Of a DNA stretch of 64,000 bases, positions 34,026-42,811 are shown piece after piece. The first letter of the stretch is position 1. Each line of letters starts with the position of its first letter. Both the position numbers and the translations under genes were made by a program. Under the pieces are notes generated by a model. That model did no database searches and was not told where the DNA came from. It saw only the letters and a program-made list of their open reading frames with translations. The stretch comes from Anaerosphaera multitolerans (lineage in GTDB: Bacteria > Bacillota > Clostridia > Tissierellales > Peptoniphilaceae). The stretch lies in NCBI RefSeq assembly GCF_004006535.1, contig NZ_RLIH01000006.1, positions 62,001 through 126,000 on the forward strand, read 5' to 3'.

Positions 34026-34139
34026 TTCGTCCTCCTTAACTTAATTAATTAAGCCATTAAATTTCACCTAAGCAATATTAACAATAATTAAATTATAACT
34101 TGTAAAAACCTTAATTATTAATATTATAATATCATAAAA

Positions 34140-34176
34140 AAGGCTGTTTCAAAATCTATAGCCTTGAAACAGCCTT
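34140..34176 (-). terminator. Terminator of the PEP synthase gene
   Basis: 13-bp perfect arms (34140-34152, 34164-34176) with 11-nt loop, then T6 on the minus strand. Confidence 0.9.
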
Positions 34177-34190
34177 ACTTTTACAATCTA

Positions 34191-36536
34191 TTAAATATTT
34201 CTCAATTTATCTAAAATCATCTTTTGTTCCACACTGGCCACAAGTTTTCTAGTATAGTCTACAGTATCAGGGTTTACACTTACTGACGTTACTCCACATT
34301 CTACAAGATACTGTGTAAGTTCAGGATACTGACTTGGTCCTTGACCACAGATTGAACAAGTTTTACCCTTCTTATTACAAGCATCAATTAAGATTTTTAA
34401 AGCTCTTTTTACAGGTTCATTTCTCTCGTCAAAGTAACCCATATTGTTTAATATTCCTGAATCTCTGTCGGCTCCCATTACAAGTTGAGTTAGGTCATTT
34501 GATCCTATGGAGAAGCCATCTACTAATTCCGCAAATTCTTCAGCTTGGAACACAACAGAAGGCACCTCTGCCATAATCCAAATTTTAAAGTTTTTAGATT
34601 GTTTCAATCCTTCACTAGCCATAATTTCCTTTACTGTTACTAACTCATCAGTAGTCCTTACAAATGGAAGCATTGCAATTACATTAGTAAGTCCGAATTC
34701 TTCTCTCACTTTGTACATTGCTTTACATTCAAGTCTAAATCCTTCCTCATATTCTGGGGAAATATATCTTGAAACACCTCTCCAACCAATCATCGGATTT
34801 GCTTCAATAGGTTCAACTTCATCTCCGCCCTTTAATCCTCTAAATTCATTAGTTCTAAAGTCACTCATTCGAACTACCAGATTTCTTGGATAGATTGCTG
34901 AGGCAACTTTTGAAATTCCCTCCGCCAACTTATCAATCATAAGTTGTTGCTGTCCTGTTTTTACAAGATACATCGGATGGGCTCCAATCATATTTGTAAA
35001 TATAAATTCAGTTCTCATAAGGCCTATTCCGTCAAAAGGAAGATCCTTATATCTCTCTATTAACTCAGGTTCTCCAAGGTTCATATATATTTTTGTAGCA
35101 GTTACGGGAGCTGTTAAACTTCTCAAAGCATCGGTAATATTTACTTGACCTTGAGCTGCACTTACGGTTTCCGGTTTCTTTTCCTCTTTTTCATTAAGCA
35201 CATTTCCCTCATAAACTATTCCCCTTGTAGCATCAACTGTTACTTCCTGTCCGTTTTTCAATACCTTAGTTGCATTTTTAGCTCCAACTATACACGGTAT
35301 TTGAAGTTCACGAGATACAATAGCAGCGTGGCAGGTTCTACCTCCCTCATCGGTGACTACCCCTGCTGCTTTTCTCATAGCAGGTACCATATCGGGATTG
35401 GTCATTTCCGTTACTAATATATCTCCATCTTCTACTAAGTTAATTTCTGAAATATCCTTTATTAATTTTACTTTTCCCCTTCCTATTCCCGGTGATGCAG
35501 GAAGTCCTTTAGCCAAAGGTTTTAAAACTTCTTTTTCCTCTTTTTTTATAGTGGTAATAGGTCTTGACTGTAGGAAATAAAATTCTTTTGTATCTTTATC
35601 AAAGCCCCATTCAGTATCTTGTACACTGCCATAAAGCTCCTCAACCTTTAATCCTCTTTCAATTAAAGTGTTTAACTCTTCCTCATTTAAACATTCGCCA
35701 TCTACGAATTCTTCTCCTAAATAATCGGCAACACTTACTTCTTCCGTTCCAACTCCGTCACTTTTTTTAATAACCATTGCCTTTTTAGAATCTATATTTT
35801 TTTCAATTATGCTCTTTGTTTTTTTATCAATTATATATTCATCAGGTGTAACTGAACCTGAAACTACAGCTTCCCCCAAACCCCAACTTGCATTTATCAT
35901 CATCTCATCAACATTGTTATTAATTGGATTTGCCGTAAACATAACTCCTGACTTCTCAGAATTTACCATTTTTTGAACTACTACTGAAAGTGATACATCA
36001 AAATGATCAAAATTTTGTTTTTCACGATAGTAAATAGCTCTTGAAGTCCATAGTGATGCCCAACACATTCTAACGTGTTTAACAAGTTCTTTCTCCCCTC
36101 TAATATGAAGATAGGTATCTTGTTGTCCCGCAAAAGAAGCATCAGGTAAATCCTCTGCTGTAGCAGATGATCTTACAGCAACTTCCGGATTTTCCACATT
36201 TATATCCTTTGCAAATTCCCTATAGGCCTCTATTATTTCCTCTTCTAATTTTTTATATATTTCACCCTTATTTATTTTATCTTGAATTTCTCTACTTACT
36301 TCTGTTAGTGAATCAACATCGTCAACATTTAAAGGTTCCATTAAAAGTTTTACAACTTCATCTAATTCCGCATGCTCAATAAACTTATCATATCCACCTG
36401 CAGTAACACAAAATCCCGGAGGCACAGGTAGTCCCATGTGAGTTAGCTCTCCTAAATTTGCCCCTTTTCCTCCAACTTCAGGAATATCATCCTTATTAAC
36501 TTCGTTAAACCACTTTATATAAGTATATTTTGACAT
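34191..36536 (-). CDS. ppsA: Phosphoenolpyruvate synthase (pyruvate, water dikinase)
   Basis: 781 residues from the ATG at 36536; the ATG two codons earlier directly abuts the GGGAGG site and is rejected. Domains: ATP-grasp N-terminal domain (VGGKGANLGEL near 25; RSSATAEDLPDASFAGQQ near 125), swivelling phosphohistidine domain with catalytic His403 in GGRTCHAAIVSRE, and the PEP/pyruvate TIM barrel ending with Cys in CSICGQGPSQYPE. The GGRTCH context favours PpsA over pyruvate phosphate dikinase. It makes PEP from pyruvate, AMP and phosphate for gluconeogenesis, as expected in an amino-acid or peptide fermenter. Monocistronic with a strong terminator. Confidence 0.93.
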   Translation of the reverse strand: MSKYTYIKWFNEVNKDDIPEVGGKGANLGELTHMGLPVPPGFCVTAGGYDKFIEHAELDEVVKLLMEPLNVDDVDSLTEVSREIQDKINKGEIYKKLEEEIIEAYREFAKDINVENPEVAVRSSATAEDLPDASFAGQQDTYLHIRGEKELVKHVRMCWASLWTSRAIYYREKQNFDHFDVSLSVVVQKMVNSEKSGVMFTANPINNNVDEMMINASWGLGEAVVSGSVTPDEYIIDKKTKSIIEKNIDSKKAMVIKKSDGVGTEEVSVADYLGEEFVDGECLNEEELNTLIERGLKVEELYGSVQDTEWGFDKDTKEFYFLQSRPITTIKKEEKEVLKPLAKGLPASPGIGRGKVKLIKDISEINLVEDGDILVTEMTNPDMVPAMRKAAGVVTDEGGRTCHAAIVSRELQIPCIVGAKNATKVLKNGQEVTVDATRGIVYEGNVLNEKEEKKPETVSAAQGQVNITDALRSLTAPVTATKIYMNLGEPELIERYKDLPFDGIGLMRTEFIFTNMIGAHPMYLVKTGQQQLMIDKLAEGISKVASAIYPRNLVVRMSDFRTNEFRGLKGGDEVEPIEANPMIGWRGVSRYISPEYEEGFRLECKAMYKVREEFGLTNVIAMLPFVRTTDELVTVKEIMASEGLKQSKNFKIWIMAEVPSVVFQAEEFAELVDGFSIGSNDLTQLVMGADRDSGILNNMGYFDERNEPVKRALKILIDACNKKGKTCSICGQGPSQYPELTQYLVECGVTSVSVNPDTVDYTRKLVASVEQKMILDKLRNI

Positions 36537-36584
36537 ATTCATCCTCCCTTTTCAAAAACTATTATACCATATATGTTATATATG

Positions 36585-37133
36585 TCACCTTATTTTTTTT
36601 AAAGATTTTTTCAATTGAGCTATCGACAAAGTAGAAACTGTATTTTCAGATATTTCAAGCTCCTTTAACAACTTGTAAAGCTCCTCTTTATTTTCAACTT
36701 CAATCTCAATAAAAGGATAAGGATAGGTGTTTTCATCCCAGAAATCTATATCAAAACGAGCATTTTTATATATATATGATACTCTATTTTTATATCCTGT
36801 ATCATATATATTATATCCCAATAGTCGAAATATGTTTAAAGTTTCCTCTTTATTGGAAATTTCAGTAGTATGTTCAATATTTTCCCTTACTTCCCTATTT
36901 GTAATCTGTTCTTTAAAGGTTAAATACAAATATTCTTCTCCGTCTATTAGGTCTTTAGTATGTCTAATTCGCAAATATCCCTGAGTATTGTCGGAAATTG
37001 GATTAATAGATGAATCAATAGTTATGTTTTCCTGGTATTCTCTTGCTACTAACTTTGCGCCCAAATCTATTAATTTACCTTCAACTTCCTTTACGTCCAG
37101 TCCCAACAGTTTAACTTCTATTTCTCTTTCCAT
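36585..37133 (-). CDS. CYTH-domain protein (class IV adenylate cyclase/thiamine triphosphatase family)
   Basis: 182 residues. It has the N-terminal MEREIEVKLLG with the ExExK metal-binding signature, followed by paired basic strands (YLRIRHTK, YLTFKEQ) and the later acidic strand pair (ARFDIDFW, PFIEIEVE) of the triphosphate tunnel. Bacterial members cleave triphosphates (inorganic, thiamine) or act as CyaB cyclases; the sequence does not decide. The start overlaps the end of the upstream phosphoesterase gene by one nucleotide, suggesting a functional pair. Confidence 0.85.
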   Translation of the reverse strand: MEREIEVKLLGLDVKEVEGKLIDLGAKLVAREYQENITIDSSINPISDNTQGYLRIRHTKDLIDGEEYLYLTFKEQITNREVRENIEHTTEISNKEETLNIFRLLGYNIYDTGYKNRVSYIYKNARFDIDFWDENTYPYPFIEIEVENKEELYKLLKELEISENTVSTLSIAQLKKSLKKIR

Positions 37134-37816
37134 TAAATAATTATCTCCTGTAATTTAAAATCCACATAGTCACTGGATACACACCTATACTCAACTCCAC
37201 CTATAACTCCCTCAACTACAAATTTATGTCCCTCAGAGTGCAGGTGCCCATATATACAAATATCAACTCCATATTCGCTCATAACTTCCGCAAATTCATT
37301 AGGTACTAAATCTTGATTAAAGGGAGGATAATGTATCATAACTATTTTTTTAGACACCTCTTTATTTGATTCAAGAGAATTTTTTAATCTATTTAACTCC
37401 CTTAAATATATAGTCTCATCTTTTTCATTAAATCCCTGAGTATCCTTTGAAATCCATCCTCTCGTACCATAAATTCCAACATCTTTATATACATAGGAAT
37501 TGTTGTGAAGAAATTCTATAGTACTTAATTCCATAGCCTTTAATTTACTAAGAGAACTCCACCAATAGTCATGATTTCCCTTTGAAATTATTTTTTTCCC
37601 GGGAAGGCTGTCTATTTTTTTTAAATCCTCTTCCGATTCCTTTAATTTTAATGCCCAGGAAATATCTCCCGGAAGTAAAACCAAATCATCAGAAGCAACT
37701 ACTTCCTTCCAGTGACTTATAATTTTTTCTTCATGATTCTCCCACTTTGATCCAAAGACATCCATTGGTTTTTCTCCCGTTGAATCAAAATGTAAATCGC
37801 CAATTGCCCAAATCAT
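37133..37816 (-). CDS. Calcineurin-like metallophosphoesterase
   Basis: 227 residues. Dimetal motifs in order: IGDLHFD (6-12), LLPGDISWA, KGNHDYWWSS, MIHYPPF and YGHLHSEGH. The length and GNHDYWW wording match a widespread Firmicute family of cytosolic phosphohydrolases with unknown substrate. It starts the short leftward operon with the CYTH gene. Confidence 0.88.
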   Translation of the reverse strand: MIWAIGDLHFDSTGEKPMDVFGSKWENHEEKIISHWKEVVASDDLVLLPGDISWALKLKESEEDLKKIDSLPGKKIISKGNHDYWWSSLSKLKAMELSTIEFLHNNSYVYKDVGIYGTRGWISKDTQGFNEKDETIYLRELNRLKNSLESNKEVSKKIVMIHYPPFNQDLVPNEFAEVMSEYGVDICIYGHLHSEGHKFVVEGVIGGVEYRCVSSDYVDFKLQEIII

Positions 37817-38010
37817 ACGTACCTCATATTATATTAGTTTATAGCTATACTTTAGTTAAGTTTGAACTTATTTAATTTTAACCGCCTTTACCAAAGTATT
37901 ATTTTTAAAATTCCCCTATTATTATATCACTTATATATTAAAGTTTTATAATCAACAATAAAACTACTTAAATTTTATGGATATTATATTTACCTATTAG
38001 ACCTATAAAA

Positions 38011-38032
38011 AAGAAAGGATTTCTCCTTTCTT
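38011..38032 (-). terminator. Terminator overlapping the stop of the small membrane protein gene
   Basis: AAGAAAGGA-TTTC-TCCTTTCTT with a T-run on the minus strand; the stem includes two bases of the TAA stop codon at 38033-38031. Confidence 0.75.
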
Positions 38033-38204
38033 ACTGTTTTTCATCCCCTATTAATCCCTCCTCTATAAGAATCTCTCTTATAGTTTCCTTTAGGACTTTT
38101 TTAAATTTCACCTCTTCAATCGCACTGTTAAAAGCCGCCTTAACTATTAACCAAATTACAAAAACCTGTACAACTAAAATAAAAATAGAAAGTATTATAT
38201 CCAT
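38031..38204 (-). CDS. Small membrane protein, 57 aa
   Basis: Found by my own translation. ATG at 38204, 57 residues: MDIILSIFILVVQVFVIWLI, then a charged tail with KVLKETIREILIEEG. One N-terminal membrane span and an amphipathic cytoplasmic helix. AAGGGGTG lies 5 nt before the start, and a terminator overlaps its stop. Codon use is like its neighbours. I do not recognise a family. It is probably co-transcribed with the next small membrane protein gene 50 bp upstream. Confidence 0.65.
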   Translation of the reverse strand: MDIILSIFILVVQVFVIWLIVKAAFNSAIEEVKFKKVLKETIREILIEEGLIGDEKQ

Positions 38205-38254
38205 AAAACACCCCTTGATTTCATAGCAAATCGAAGTTTTAATTTCAATTTTTA

Positions 38255-38419
38255 CTACTTCTTCTTAATTTCAGGGATTCCCGTTGCTCCTATTACAAAG
38301 GCCAACAATCCCAGTAATATAATATCCGTTACAAGCATTACAATAAAAAAGGCAACCAAACCCTTTAACAATTGTACAAAAACCTCGTCGATTTCTTCGT
38401 CATATTTTTTCCCACTCAT
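38255..38419 (-). CDS. Small membrane protein, 54 aa
   Basis: Found by my own translation. ATG at 38419, 54 residues: a charged start (SGKKYDEEIDEVF), then a long hydrophobic stretch LVAFFIVMLVTDIILLGLLA, ending TGIPEIKKK. It may form one long or two short membrane spans. An AGGAAG site lies about 10 nt upstream. It precedes the 57-residue membrane protein in the same direction. Function unknown; downstream of the yhaN-like gene but separated by about 250 bp. Confidence 0.6.
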   Translation of the reverse strand: MSGKKYDEEIDEVFVQLLKGLVAFFIVMLVTDIILLGLLAFVIGATGIPEIKKK

Positions 38420-38666
38420 AGAACCACGCTTCCTACTTCAATACCTTTATATTTATTGTTTCAAAATTTAATTCAGATTAAAAATAATATATTTATCTCC
38501 ACAGACTTTAAACTTTCATAGTTAAAAATATTTAACAAAGAACTGTAAATGAATAAGTAAGTTCTTTGCTTTAAAATATAGAATTATATTCAAGAAATCT
38601 TATATCTGACAATAATTGGAATACTTTAAAGATAGCCGTTAATATTTATTTTTTACTGTCAAAAAT

Positions 38667-40973
38667 TTAATTTAAATCTATTAAGTTATATCCTGTTTCA
38701 AATTTCTCCACTATTTCTCTTTCTCTATTTGTTGCAGAAAAAATTACCACCTGCCTATTTTCAGCTTCCTCACATAGATATTTCAAAGTGCTTTTCAATC
38801 GCAAATCATCATATTGCAGGAAATGGTCGTCTAAAACCACAGGCGCATTTTCAAATAATAAATTTAAAACCGTCAGTCTAAAAGCCAAGTATATTTGATC
38901 AATAGTTCCGTTACTTACACTTTCAATATCTACATACTTCTCCACCTCTTTATCATAGATACTTATATTGAATTCCGAATCTATATTCATTCTCTCATAC
39001 TTTGAGTCCGTAAATATACTCAGTAAACTTGACATCTTACTTTTTAAAAGGGGAAGTATATCATCCTTATTTTCTCCTGCAATTCTCTCTATTAATTCAA
39101 TTGCTTTTTCTACAGTATCTCTTTCTTCCTCAAACTCTTTTAATTCTCTAACTTTAAAGTTCAATTCTTCTTTATAATTTTCCAAATCGGAAATTGAATC
39201 TTCAATTATTGAAATTCGTTCTCTCAATCTTGTTAAGCTCAACTCTATTTCCTTATGTTCTTCACTTAAAGATTTAGCATCTATTTCCGCAACTTCAATT
39301 TTATGATCCAATTCTTCAAATTCTCTTCCCTCTAACAACAAATCTATTATCCGTTCCAGATTTTCAATTTCAGAATCTATAGAGAGACTTTTCATATCAT
39401 AGTTAAACTTATTTCTAAATTCATCTAGATTTTCAATTCCATATTTTTTAAAAATATTTGCTTTTTCACTTTCCAGCTCTTCTAATTTAATTTTAAGATT
39501 TTCAATTTCAACTTTAGATTTTTTAATTTCGCTGTCTAAGAGCTCGTTTTTTAATTTATGTTTTCCCAAAAGCTCCAATTGTGCCTTTAAATAATTTTCA
39601 ACTTCTTTTACACTTGCAAAACCATATTTCTCTTTAAGTTCCGTAAATTCTATATCCATCTCTTTCTTCTTTACGGTTTTTTTATGAGATTTTTCTCTAT
39701 AGTCCTCCACTTTTAAATTAAGTCTTTTTATTACATCTAAATTAACTCTAAATTTTATAACTCTTAAATAAATATAAATTAAAGGAATTATACTTATTGC
39801 ATTTAAGTAGTAGATTTTTAAAACAATGGACAAAATTAAAATCACTAAAACTGCAAAACCGGACACAGCTATTAAAGAATATATTTTATGATTTGTATTT
39901 TTTACATTTTTAATATCTAAAAGTAAAAATTCAATTTCCTTGGAATAGTTTATAATATCCAATTCTTTTAAAGTATCATTTAAGTTTTGAGTTTTTAAGT
40001 AGTCCTTCCTTATTTCTTCCTCTTTTTGTAAATCTATAATCTCGCAATTAAAATCAATTGAGGAAAGTTCTTTAATTTTAAATTCAATACTGTCTATTTC
40101 CTTTTCAATGGCAACTACCTTTTCATATATACTATAATCTATTGAATTTTTTTCTTTTTTCTTTGCTTTTAAAGTTTCTATACTTTTTTTCTTTTCAAGA
40201 ACTTCATTATAGCACCTTTGTTCTTCTATTAATCTACATCTATTAAGCTGCTCTTCAAGAATTTTCTTTTTAGCTTTTAACTTATCCTGTTCCTTTAAAA
40301 GCAAGTCATAGTCACTTCTTACTTCTTCAAGGGGGGAAACTTTCCTTTGAAGCTCTTCTATTTCTTTAATTAATTTTCCAATAGTACTTTTACTTAAAGT
40401 CTTTCTTCCTAAACTTACAAGCTCATCTTCTAAAAGAGAAACCGCCTTCAAAGGATCTACAGCTTCTATACCCGCTCCAGAAAAGTTTTCAATTTTTTCT
40501 TTAATAACTCTATAACTTTCTTCTTTTAATTCCGTTTCCAACTGTCCTACAAAAAAGGTATTTGTAAAGACCAAACTATTGACGTTAAAAAAGTAAACTC
40601 CGGGTTGTTTTATCTTAGTATACTTAGTAAGTTCTTCTCTGTTGGATAGATCCTCACCGGTGGTTAAATTAATAAACTTTAATTTATTATTGTGAAAATC
40701 CCTTTCAATTCTAAATTCATCTCCAACTTCAACTTCTAAGTAGCCTCTATATTCCTCTCCCGTCCACGGTCTATACTTTTCTAAATTACCATCAAAAATC
40801 CTCCTTTTAAGAGAATCCTTTCCGAAACCGTAGAACATTCCCACCAGAAAAGCAAAAATAGTGGACTTTCCGCTTTCATTATCTCCAATTATTAAATTTA
40901 AGCCCTTTTCAAGTTTGATTTTTTTATTATTAAATTTTCCAAACTTTAAAATTCCAAGTTCTTTAATCTTCAT
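38667..40973 (-). CDS. YhaN-like SMC/Rad50-type ATPase with a central membrane-like segment
   Basis: 768 residues. Walker A GDNESGKST (30-38) at the N-terminus and, at the C-terminus, the ABC signature region VSNGTIDQIYLAFR and Walker B PVVLDDHFLQYDD. Long coiled coils (about 170-350 and 410-640) flank a hydrophobic block around 365-405 that could span the membrane twice. This layout, rather than a zinc hook, is typical of YhaN. It overlaps the nuclease-like partner gene by 11 nt. The pair resembles SbcCD/Rad50-Mre11 and is thought to act in DNA end processing. Confidence 0.85.
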   Translation of the reverse strand: MKIKELGILKFGKFNNKKIKLEKGLNLIIGDNESGKSTIFAFLVGMFYGFGKDSLKRRIFDGNLEKYRPWTGEEYRGYLEVEVGDEFRIERDFHNNKLKFINLTTGEDLSNREELTKYTKIKQPGVYFFNVNSLVFTNTFFVGQLETELKEESYRVIKEKIENFSGAGIEAVDPLKAVSLLEDELVSLGRKTLSKSTIGKLIKEIEELQRKVSPLEEVRSDYDLLLKEQDKLKAKKKILEEQLNRCRLIEEQRCYNEVLEKKKSIETLKAKKKEKNSIDYSIYEKVVAIEKEIDSIEFKIKELSSIDFNCEIIDLQKEEEIRKDYLKTQNLNDTLKELDIINYSKEIEFLLLDIKNVKNTNHKIYSLIAVSGFAVLVILILSIVLKIYYLNAISIIPLIYIYLRVIKFRVNLDVIKRLNLKVEDYREKSHKKTVKKKEMDIEFTELKEKYGFASVKEVENYLKAQLELLGKHKLKNELLDSEIKKSKVEIENLKIKLEELESEKANIFKKYGIENLDEFRNKFNYDMKSLSIDSEIENLERIIDLLLEGREFEELDHKIEVAEIDAKSLSEEHKEIELSLTRLRERISIIEDSISDLENYKEELNFKVRELKEFEEERDTVEKAIELIERIAGENKDDILPLLKSKMSSLLSIFTDSKYERMNIDSEFNISIYDKEVEKYVDIESVSNGTIDQIYLAFRLTVLNLLFENAPVVLDDHFLQYDDLRLKSTLKYLCEEAENRQVVIFSATNREREIVEKFETGYNLIDLN

Positions 40974-42003
40974 CTTTCGCCTCTAAAAGTGCTCTCAATC
41001 CAACTGAAAGTAATTTTTCATCATCTTTTGCAAGCTCAATATACCTTCCAATAATATTATCTGAATTTGCTCTATATAATTCCTTTAAAGGAATACTTAA
41101 AGATAATTCATCTATAATTTCAATATAAAAATAATCCTTTTGACCTTTAAGTACTTCTGCAACATAACCCGGTCTGTTATGATTACCTCTTACAACTATT
41201 CTATTTAAATCATCTTCTTTATCCCTTAAAAGAAGATGGAACTTTTCCAATATAGCTCCAATGGACATATCTTCTTCTATGTCCAAAAATATTTCATTGT
41301 AGTTTCTAATGGAATTTTCTATAAACTCCACCTTTCTTACTCCCTTGTCCAGTTCCACAACTATAAATCCCTTTCCTCCCGTTTCAGAAAAACTTAAGGC
41401 CTCAGGGCAACCGCAATAATAACAATTTTCCTGAATCCTTTGACTTAAATGAATATGTCCAAGGGCAATATAATCAAATTCATAGCTGTTAATAGCCTTT
41501 AAATCTAAGGGAAAATGACTTCTGCCTCCTACTGTTCCATGGAGCATTAGAATATTGGTCTTTGATTTATCTATTTCAAAATTTAAATCTGCGCTAAAAT
41601 CAAACTGACGATTCCATGAAATTCCGTGAACTCTTAAATTAAGTTCATCTATATCAAAATATTCACTACCTTTAAAAATATGAACTTTTTCATTAAAATC
41701 AACTTTATATAAAAGGGAGTTTTCGTCAATATAATCATGGTTCCCACCCACTATAAAAGTATAAGTGTTTTTTAAGCTGTTTATTAACTCACTAAATCTC
41801 AACATATCTGCAAGTGTAAAAAACTCTCTTTCATATATGTCTCCACAGATTAAAAAAACTTCAATATTATTTTTTTCTATATAATTTATTGTATTTGTAA
41901 AACTTTTCCATAATTCCTCTCTTCTAAGAGAGGAGATTTCTCTAGGAAGCTCTCCCTTATAAAATCTACCTAAATGGAGATCTGCAGTATGTAAAATCTT
42001 CAT
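40963..42003 (-). CDS. YhaO/SbcD-like DNA repair phosphoesterase
   Basis: 346 residues. Mre11/SbcD-type motifs: TADLHLGRFY (6-15), ICGDIYE, VGGNHDYID, MLHGTVG, and YIALGHIHLSQ with an HxH pair. The C-terminal region (about 250-340) is a cap domain that would bind the YhaN-like ATPase. The family includes Mn-dependent exo/endonucleases. The start has AGGTGAT, and a promoter (TTGTAC-17-TACAAT) lies 20 nt upstream. First gene of the yhaO-yhaN pair. Confidence 0.87.
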   Translation of the reverse strand: MKILHTADLHLGRFYKGELPREISSLRREELWKSFTNTINYIEKNNIEVFLICGDIYEREFFTLADMLRFSELINSLKNTYTFIVGGNHDYIDENSLLYKVDFNEKVHIFKGSEYFDIDELNLRVHGISWNRQFDFSADLNFEIDKSKTNILMLHGTVGGRSHFPLDLKAINSYEFDYIALGHIHLSQRIQENCYYCGCPEALSFSETGGKGFIVVELDKGVRKVEFIENSIRNYNEIFLDIEEDMSIGAILEKFHLLLRDKEDDLNRIVVRGNHNRPGYVAEVLKGQKDYFYIEIIDELSLSIPLKELYRANSDNIIGRYIELAKDDEKLLSVGLRALLEAKDED

Positions 42004-42018
42004 CTAATCACCTATTAT

Positions 42019-42047
42019 ATTGTATATTAAATTTCAAGTTAGTACAA
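42019..42047 (-). promoter_or_regulatory. Promoter of the yhaO-yhaN pair
   Basis: TTGTAC (42047-42042), 17-bp spacer, TACAAT (42024-42019), followed by the ribosome binding site. Confidence 0.55.
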
Positions 42048-42226
42048 TTAACTATTAAGGCTATTTTTTATTAGCAAGTATTATTCTCCCGCAAAATTCC
42101 AAAATTTAACAAAACTGAAAATTAAAAATATTTCCCTTTAAAAGAAATACTCTTAATTACAACCTCACTAAATTAAATTGACCTTTTAAAAGTATCTTAA
42201 AATAAAACAGTTGACTTAAATAAAAA

Positions 42227-42248
42227 AAGCCTGACTCTCGCCAGACTT
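42227..42248 (-). terminator. Terminator after the isochorismatase-fold gene
   Basis: AAGCCTG pairs with CAGACTT (one G-U), 8-nt loop, T7 on the minus strand. Confidence 0.75.
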
Positions 42249-42250
42249 AA

Positions 42251-42802
42251 TTACATTATTAGCTTTTGCACTTTTTTAAATTCCTCAGTACCTGATATTG
42301 AATTTAAATCAAACATTATTGATTCAACGTTTGAAACTACACAACCCATATCGGACAATTGAGATAAGGCATTTTTATAATTAAAATCCGTTCTTGAACC
42401 TACTGCATCACTTACAATAAATACTTCATATCCTGCCTTAATTAAATCTCTTGCCGTCAACATAACACATATATGAGCTTCCACTCCGCAAATTACAATT
42501 TGCTTTTTATTCTTCTTTGCCAGTTCATTTTTAAATTCTTCATTTAACATACAACTAAAACTGCTTTTATCTATTTCCGCAGTATCTTCCATAGATTTTT
42601 TAACGTCTTCATTAGTATGTCCCAAGCCTTTAGAATATTGTACTGTAATTAGTTTATCCATATCCATAATACTTGCCATTTCGGCAACTATTGAAGCCTT
42701 TTTCACCACTTCATCTCTGTTGTCAATTGCCTTTAAAAGTTTATCCTGTAAATCAATAAATAAAAACAACACATCATCTCTATTTAAACTAAAATTCTTC
42801 AT
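42251..42802 (-). CDS. Isochorismatase-family cysteine hydrolase
   Basis: 183 residues. The catalytic triad of the family is visible: Asp17 (LFIDLQD), Lys79 (EIDKSSFS) and Cys112 (GVEAHICVML). The cis-peptide region ICGVEAH is present. It is closest in style to YcaC-like hydrolases of unknown substrate rather than nicotinamidases. It is the last gene of a leftward operon with the PfkB-like, phosphoglucomutase and YbaK genes and ends at a terminator. Confidence 0.88.
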   Translation of the reverse strand: MKNFSLNRDDVLFLFIDLQDKLLKAIDNRDEVVKKASIVAEMASIMDMDKLITVQYSKGLGHTNEDVKKSMEDTAEIDKSSFSCMLNEEFKNELAKKNKKQIVICGVEAHICVMLTARDLIKAGYEVFIVSDAVGSRTDFNYKNALSQLSDMGCVVSNVESIMFDLNSISGTEEFKKVQKLIM

Positions 42803-42811
42803 ACTTCCCCC

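Noticed and set aside
34040-34055. Palindrome CTTAATTAATTAAG before the decarboxylase gene
   Set aside because: Such AT-only symmetry is expected by chance in DNA of this composition, and it is not repeated elsewhere.
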